DNA from: Parastagonospora avenae f. sp. tritici 18332-5
Lineage: Eukaryota > Ascomycota > Dothideomycetes > Pleosporales > Phaeosphaeriaceae
Direction of reading: 5' to 3'
Length of the DNA: 64,000 nucleotides
Assembly (NCBI GenBank): GCA_022559985.1
Contig: JAFJTR010000022.1
Span: forward strand, 310,001 to 374,000
Below are positions 58,362 through 64,000 of the stretch, in pieces (position 1 is the first letter of the stretch; each line of letters opens with the position of its first letter). The notes under the pieces were generated by a model. It saw only the letters and a program-made list of their open reading frames with translations, did no database searches and was not told the origin of the DNA. The position numbers and the translations under genes were made by a program.

Positions 58362-59489
58362 CTATTCATGTGGAGTGACTACCGTGTAATTTCCCCATCC
58401 TCCATTCTTCGCGGCATTCTGGATCGCGGCAATGGCTGCGTCGAGGCTGAAGGTTGCAACCTTTGCCCCGCTCCTTGACCCAACCTTTAAGGTTCCAGCC
58501 TCCACCATATTGATGATGAGTCGCGCAGAAGATGGAGTATACATGCTCTTTCCTATAATCTTCAAGTCATTGAATACTATGAGATTATGCGGAAACACGA
58601 CATCGCCGGTCGCGCCACCGCTCAAAACGATCCTTCCTCCTTTCTCGATAGCATGCTTTACGGCCGAAAGATAAAGTGGCGTTACGGTTCCCCCTGGCGT
58701 CCAGTCGTTGTAGACGTCAATACCGTCTTCAGGAGCTAATGCTTTGATCGTGGCGGCATCACGATCGACGTCTCCAGACATGACAGCATACTGTAGGCGG
58801 TCCGGATTTCCAAGAGCGATTTTCATGGCTTCCAGTTTGTGCTTGTTTCTTCCCAACGCGATGACTTTGGCCCCGAGAGCGAGTGCAACTTCGACCGTTG
58901 CGCCACCAAACGAGCCTCCTGAAGGACCGATGGCGATGGTTTCACCAGGCTTGATGTCTGCGGCTTCGACAACCGCACCGGCAGCTGCCATGTAAACAGA
59001 CATAAGAGTCAGGTCTGCGGGTGAGTACTTCAATTCGCCCAGCAGACGCTGTTCATTGAGTAAATAGCAGTTCTCCAATGGAACCTTTTGGTATTGCTGT
59101 AGTCCTCCATCGCGCCATTCATGCGACAATTTCGAATGCATCTCCGTGGGGCCACTCATATGACCTTGCATGATCGCGACTTTAGGATCATCTCTTGCAA
59201 CAACTAACGATTCAACGAAGATTAGATATCCAGGCTTCAGCTTTCCGGAATCTGAACCAACGGCGTAGATACGACCGATGGCACATGGATTCGGTACGAG
59301 AGGGGGCTTTAGGCCGAGTCCAGGGAGCTTGCCACTGTGTACAGCATTGGTGTATGGGAGTACGAAGGTGGCTTCAACACGTATGATCGCTGAACCCGCA
59401 GTAGCAGTCGGTATAGGCAGGGATATAACTTCTGGTGGAGAGGAGAAAGAAGAGAGCCAGAGGGCGCGATTTTCCGAGAGTTCGCCCAT
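58362..59489 (-). CDS. Medium-chain dehydrogenase/reductase (ADH-like)
   Basis: Intronless, 375 residues. The N-terminal catalytic fold has PLVPNPCAIGRIYAVGSDSG, then a Rossmann domain with IAIGPSGGSFGGATVEVALA (nucleotide-binding GxSGGxxG), VIALGRNKHKLEAM and a typical end segment FNDLKIIGKSMYT. The usual zinc-binding GHE motif and the four-Cys structural-zinc loop are absent, so it is probably a zinc-independent, quinone-oxidoreductase-like enzyme using NAD(P)H. Substrate unknown. Its start at 59489 is well placed, with the conserved region beginning within 12 residues. Confidence 0.9.
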   Translation of the reverse strand: MGELSENRALWLSSFSSPPEVISLPIPTATAGSAIIRVEATFVLPYTNAVHSGKLPGLGLKPPLVPNPCAIGRIYAVGSDSGKLKPGYLIFVESLVVARDDPKVAIMQGHMSGPTEMHSKLSHEWRDGGLQQYQKVPLENCYLLNEQRLLGELKYSPADLTLMSVYMAAAGAVVEAADIKPGETIAIGPSGGSFGGATVEVALALGAKVIALGRNKHKLEAMKIALGNPDRLQYAVMSGDVDRDAATIKALAPEDGIDVYNDWTPGGTVTPLYLSAVKHAIEKGGRIVLSGGATGDVVFPHNLIVFNDLKIIGKSMYTPSSARLIINMVEAGTLKVGSRSGAKVATFSLDAAIAAIQNAAKNGGWGNYTVVTPHE

Positions 59490-60381
59490 ATCGTGAGACG
59501 GTCCTGGTTTGTGATGCTACCTACCAGCGGGTGGGAGTGTAGTTTTATACTTCATGATACCATATGTTGACGTTAGGTAGTTGGCAGCCTAGCGCGGTTA
59601 TGTCAACCCTTGACACGTACATTAACTCCATCATACTCCACGATCATAGAGCGGAGTTCCGTCGTGGACACATTTTGTCCGTAGTAAGCCTGTCAGCTTT
59701 ATCTGGGGCCTGCGCTTCGATTGGATAGAGAAGAGCATGTACTCTTACTACATCCTTGAACATCTTTTGGCTGGGTCTATACCTACCGGGTCCTGTTCCG
59801 CAACGACTAGGTCCGGCATCCGCATGCGAGGGACACGCAAGGCCCTAATGTCTCCGAGGGTGGTGATTGGCCGAAGTCGGTCCGTAGCGTCGTAGAAGCG
59901 GTCAGATTCTCTGCGCCATTATCCAAGTCGGCGTTACGATCAGAACGAAGGCATGTTTTGTGTTTTACGATATACAGTGGATACCCCGTGTATTCCAGTC
60001 TAGAAAGCACATGCATATCAAACATGCTTTCATCCTCAATGTACTAGTCTTAGAGCTCATACTTATACCCCATCTACCACGAATGCACCGCCTCAACCTG
60101 TCCTCCCCAATTCCCTTATCACAAAAGCCGAAGGAACTGGTCGGAAAACCTTCCTAAACATCTCTTCCTATAAGGTGTCGAGCTTATCTCTAATCCGTAC
60201 GTTCTCTTCCTGCCGAACCCATACGGCATAGTAAATCGCGCTCAGAAAATGTCTTTCGACTTCCAACATGCCTCATCGACTCAGCTCGAGTGGATGTGCT
60301 CAGTACTTTAAAATTAGGTGCGCGTTCTTACACAGTAGATTATATGCTGAGCGCTCTACCTTGAGGATCTTGGTGATTAGG

Positions 60382-60403
60382 ACACGGAGCTGAAGCTCCG
60401 TGT
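60382..60403. repeat. Perfect 10-bp stem palindrome
   Basis: ACACGGAGCT, then GA, then AGCTCCGTGT: a perfect inverted repeat with a 2-base centre. It could be a cruciform or the edge of a mobile-element relic. It lies about 130 bases beyond the stop codon of the MBL-fold gene. Confidence 0.7.
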
Positions 60404-60452
60404 AGAGGTTAGATAGAAGAGCGTAATGCTCGTCGGCCTAGAACAACAAGTA

Positions 60453-60498
60453 TTCGCAGCTCTATATATTGAATGCATCTATATAGAGCTACTGCGAA
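60453..60498. repeat. Imperfect inverted repeat, TTCGCAG...CTGCGAA
   Basis: Left arm TTCGCAGCTCTATATA (60453-60468) and right arm TATATAGAGCTACTGCGAA (60480-60498) are inverted copies except for a 3-base indel, around an 11-base centre. It may serve as a 3'-end hairpin or be a MITE relic. Confidence 0.65.
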
Positions 60499-60535
60499 CA
60501 AGGCTCCACCTCCCGATTTTCCCTAAGCTCCTTTT

Positions 60536-61804
60536 TCACGCGTCAATTAAGAGCCTGAAATCTGTCAGGAATCGCCACATTCCAGCCTGTTTCCAACCTT
60601 TCTCCTTCCAGGCGTTTGCAGCAGTTGGGAAGAAGTCCATTATATCCAACAAAGAACTATCGTGTGCTATAATAGTCAAAATATTGGGATTGGCGTCGAA
60701 TTCGGTCATTTTGCCAATGGTCGTTAGCGTCTCTTGGTAATTCTGCAAGAGTGACGGGTCCTCCCTTGGTTTGTAGAACGGTTGTGTAGTTGACTTCAAG
60801 GGGTGAACCGCAAGTAATAAGGAACCGGGACAGAAGCCCCCGGGAGTAAAGGGCGGATTCGAGAAGGGAGACGGAGAGAGCTTAGTCGGGATGGGCAGAT
60901 ACTCCGTGGGTCGGAACTCACCACAATGATGACAGGCATCACCGCCCATGAAGATGAACGTTGTGGGAGTAGAGCGAGCGAGTGCGCATAGATGTCCTAC
61001 GGTGTGCTGTTGATGACATTTCAGCCTGCGCTACATAGCAAGAACCAGAACTTATACATAGTGAGTCTTTTTACGGAGGAGCAGAACTTACTCCTGGTGC
61101 GTTGAGAAGGTAGAAGCTACCATCTCCGAAATAGTCTAGAGCATCGAAGCGCCCAAGCTTCAATGTCACTTCGGTCGTGAAATCAAGCTCTCGTAGAGGG
61201 CGGTCTCTGTGAATGCGTTAGATCAAGTATGCCTGCATCTCGGAGCGACTGACTTGTAGTCCGCCTCTAGAATTGGGCTGTGCTCGTTCGCAGGGTACCC
61301 AGGCATAAGAGCTTCAGAAAATCCTGGTCCAACGACGAGCTCAGTGTGGGGGGCGAAGCGCGAGGTATCGCCGACGTGATCGAAATGCCAGTGACTGTGC
61401 ATGCTCGTTAGCGAGACTTACACTGAAGATGGACCCACGTGCCTCCAAATGACCGCATTGATCTCCTCTTTCCTCACACCACCCTCCTCCAGGACATCGA
61501 CCACATCCTTTTCCGCTTCGATCGTCAGACTTGCAGAGTCGAACGTCTTGAGTAACGTAGGAGCGTAGTTTTGCCAATCTTTGCGAAACCCGAGGTCGAA
61601 TATTACTTTGGAACCAGATTCATGTTCAATAAGGAACGGGTAGGCTGGCGAATTGGCTAGAAATTTGTGTCCCGGGATGACGGGATCAAGGAATACAGCC
61701 GCAGCTACAGATGCTCTTGCACCAGTGTCAAGAATTCGGACAGTAACACTGACCTGTGATTCAGGTATATCAAGGCGCGGAGGACTGGTAAAGTGATCTG
61801 TCAT
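60536..61804 (-). CDS. Metallo-beta-lactamase-fold hydrolase (lactonase-like) with a GC-AG intron
   Basis: Four exons: 61443-61804, 61254-61394, 61092-61206 and 60536-61006, giving 362 residues. The metal site is [10 protein letters not shown] (His122, His124, Asp126, His127) plus HTVGH (His207, His211) and FMGGDACHH, as in the AiiA-type lactonase/MBL superfamily. The first intron has a GC donor (AG|GCACGT at 61442) and gives AVIWSHWHFDH, the family consensus. The only other in-phase option uses a GTAAGT donor and leaves a 27-base intron, too short for a fungal spliceosome, and inserts seven extra residues in front of the metal motif. Introns 2 and 3 are GT-AG. Function within the superfamily (lactone, thioester or other hydrolysis) is not determined. 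Confidence 0.88.
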
Positions 61805-63572
61805 CTTTGGAGTCAGACCAGAAGGGACAGGTTTGATAGTGGCTTGCTTTCATTCTTAGCGTCTATCGTGCTGCTAGATATATATGCATGCTGGTACACT
61901 CTCCGGGCTTAACAGCATGCTCCGTATACCGTCATATATTGATTGCTAATCTGTACGCATTTATCGGGCGAAACTTGATAAGCCATGGCTTTACCGTCTA
62001 TTGCACACAACTTGGTGTCCAGGGCTCGAAGAGCGGGCCGACTTGCAACACTAGCTCGAGGTTGTTTATGCGGGACTGTTAATTGGACCGACTATTGCTG
62101 CACCAGCGTGCCTTCGAATGTCGCAAATACAGCTGATGCCCCGCGACTTTTACTATAGCTCATCCCACAAAACTGCTTGATACCGTTCCACGTCTTTCTA
62201 ATTAACAATATGATGCTAGCAGCTCACGGAAATCGATTGCATAGAATGTTACAAGTTATTAAACCTTTGCTCGAACGCAATGTTCAGGTTACGCTAGCAA
62301 AAGGAAGCTTTATCAGGGTCGACAGCAGCTCATGAAGGGCGAAAACTTGTGTAGGGTTGGAAAAAAATGTTCAAGGTCTTTGCACAAGATTAAAACTCAC
62401 ACTCCAGTACCGAGGTTGTACGCGTGGCCATCCACGACGCGTGACCATCCACCCGAACACCAACACCACCACCAAACATGAAGCTATTGAGCCACGCACG
62501 ATGGCTATTATCGCGAGATTTTCTAGACTTGAGGTATATAGGCCTTGATTGATATATCTAGCTATCTATATTTTGCTGGGAGCTTGATTGTTCGGCCGTT
62601 TTGCGATTGAAATGGAGCAGGTAACGCAAACGCTGTACAGAGTTTGCACGTGGCTGGGAAGCCTGAAACGGGATGGTGATTTCTACGAGTGAAACTTGCT
62701 TGTGAGGATGGATGGAGACTGTTATAAGACGGAATGGGAAAAACTGTTGGCGTTTAGGAAAGAAGCATCTGTGTTGGAGTTTGGGCCTAGTGGCGACTGG
62801 CGACAGGGTCGAGCTGGCAGATTGGCTTGCATCGAAACAGCGTGTAGTTGTGAGCGGAGAGGACGTGTCTACATTCGGAAGGTTTGTTCGATAGCCCTGA
62901 GGTTCCTGCTCCTATGAGCATGTACTTGGCTATCTAGCCTATTTGGGCTTAGCCTGTTTCCACCTCCATATGCTCCTACTCTGTACCGTAGCAAACACAA
63001 TACAACAACTCATACAGTCCATCAAGGTTGTATCCAGGCGAGGAAATCTCATCTGTCAGGCCACAGTTCGCCATGTGTACGGAGTGCCGGCTAGGCTCGC
63101 TGCATTCAAAGCAGAGATTGGAGAGCGAGTTGTTCACAGGAGCGGGGCTGACTGTTGAAGTGTACTGCTCCGAGGCTTTCTAGGTGATTCTTGGGGATTG
63201 GGACAAGTACGCGGAGTGGAGGTTCGAAGGCGGGCGTATTCTTGATTTCTGAGGGGCAAACAGGGTTGCTTTGTTGAAGGTATTTGTGCACATGTAGAGT
63301 GCTGCCTGTATCCCACTTGTGTGCGACTAGTCCTAGAGACAGCTTGTATGAAGCAACCCGCATTGAGAGGCAGATTAGAACAGTCTCTGTGTAGAAGGAC
63401 ACTGGAGGAGCTTGGACGAGAGTACCGAGCTCTGAGATATATGCATCAGACAGCAAATGTAGGTCACGTGAGTAATATTGTTTATTCTCTTCAAACTAAT
63501 GCCACGGTGGAATAATGACCTAGCGCTAGTAACACTGCTTAACTATGTCAGCAATGTGATAATACGTGGGTG
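61805..63572. other. 1.77-kb gene-poor region
   Basis: Open frames are short and none shows a domain, signal peptide or splice structure. A/T-rich patches are interspersed. Nothing can be named here. Confidence 0.4.
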
Positions 63573-64000
63573 CAGAGTCCGCAACAATCAATCCGGATTG
63601 TGAGATTGATCTTGTGAGATTGCCAGATTGAAGCTATAATTAAATCAAGAAGCTAGTCTTTAGATTAGTAGCTCAATCAGTCAATCTGTGACATTCAGAT
63701 TGCCAGATTAATGAGATTGTGCCGCTGCTATAGGGAGGGTGAAAGATAGATAAAGGATGGAGTTTCTCGTGATAGCGCGTCCTGCCAAGTCGTATAACCT
63801 AGCGGAGCTCCTCTTACCCCTCCGTCCTTCGCACATATCTTTCGTTCTTAACAACGCGTTGCAATGCCTCTCCGATCTCAAAAGAAGCGCAGCGGCGCAC
63901 TACAGTTGCTGCTGAAGCTGCTAAACGACTGCGCCTATCGCAACGATCGCTGTCGCCCCGAGAAGCCCTGGCTAGCTAGGCCACCGAGTCTCCGTCTGAG
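63573..64000 (+). mobile_element. Probable left end of a second hAT-like element, truncated by the window
   Basis: From 63573, CAGAGTCCGCAACAATCAAT resembles the terminal repeat of the element at 32.8 kb (shared GCAACAATC after a CA start). AGATTGCCAGATT occurs twice (about 63615 and 63698) with further AGATTG repeats, like subterminal binding sites. Beyond 63864 an ATG opens MPLRSQKKR, and a second frame reads RTTVAAEAAKRLRLSQRSLS and PREALAS followed by TAG, the look of a basic transposase N-terminus with a frameshift and a CAG-to-TAG change. The right end and the target duplication lie outside the window. Confidence 0.45.

Larger units (their letters stand above)
59490..60535. other. 1.05-kb intergenic region with inverted repeats
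   Basis: No gene. The right part (60380-60500) contains two palindromic structures listed separately, which suggests a small mobile-element relic. Confidence 0.4.

Noticed and set aside
60340..60372. tRNA-like D-arm (GGTAGAGCGCTCAGCA on the minus strand)
   Set aside because: No B-box (GTTCRANNC) at the right spacing and no cloverleaf acceptor stem, so not called a tRNA or SINE.
62357..63515. Several 60-110 codon frames on both strands
   Set aside because: No domain, signal peptide, splice logic or consistent composition; treated as chance frames.

Overview
The window looks like nuclear DNA of a filamentous ascomycete (Pezizomycotina; a dothideomycete would fit, but this is inference). Most genes have short GT-AG introns of about 45-70 bases with CTAAC/CTGAC-like branch sites. 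The gene content is typical of such fungi: a GT69 mannosyltransferase, a GH5 glucosylceramidase-like enzyme, a PTH11-type receptor-like membrane protein, a heme-thiolate peroxygenase, Zn2Cys6 regulator, 14-TM MFS pumps, P450s and F-box-like proteins. hAT transposon remnants and nonsense changes of the C-to-T / G-to-A type suggest repeat-induced-point-mutation-like decay. There is no CRISPR, no operon and no rRNA, and I found no convincing tRNA.

1-12.4 kb is conserved, gene-dense sequence: a GT69 glycosyltransferase, a BTB-domain gene with an in-frame stop, an ER DnaJ/TPR co-chaperone (P58IPK type), a GH5 glycolipid glucosidase ending in a CAAX box, and the exportin Msn5. 12.4-25.6 kb is sparser: a secreted Cys-rich protein, a small helical hypothetical protein, a 2-oxoglutarate/Fe(II) dioxygenase, a seven-TM protein and a peroxygenase, separated by 0.7-1.9 kb gaps.

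25.6-31.1 kb holds the most striking arrangement. SKI3, the TPR scaffold of the Ski mRNA-decay complex, is present as two divergently transcribed halves: the C-terminal 1139 residues on the minus strand and the N-terminal 287 residues on the plus strand, with a 300-bp shared upstream region. A single local inversion of about 1.2 kb would explain it. Both halves keep an ATG, splice sites and open frames, so this may be a working gene fission rather than a dead gene. RSA3 (ribosome assembly) follows.

31.8-37.1 kb is a dead multi-TM protein gene split by a 3.19-kb decayed hAT element with perfect 8-bp target duplications. 37.4-52 kb is a metabolic cluster: an intact P450, a decayed second P450 carrying an LTR-like insertion, an MFS pump with a 16-base exon, a secreted amidohydrolase, a Zn2Cys6 regulator and a second MFS pump that shares a divergent promoter with the regulator. 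52-61.8 kb carries two F-box-like proteins, a DHDPS-family lyase, a medium-chain dehydrogenase and an MBL-fold hydrolase whose gene appears to use a GC-AG intron. The last 2 kb are gene-poor and end in what looks like the edge of a second hAT element that runs off the window.
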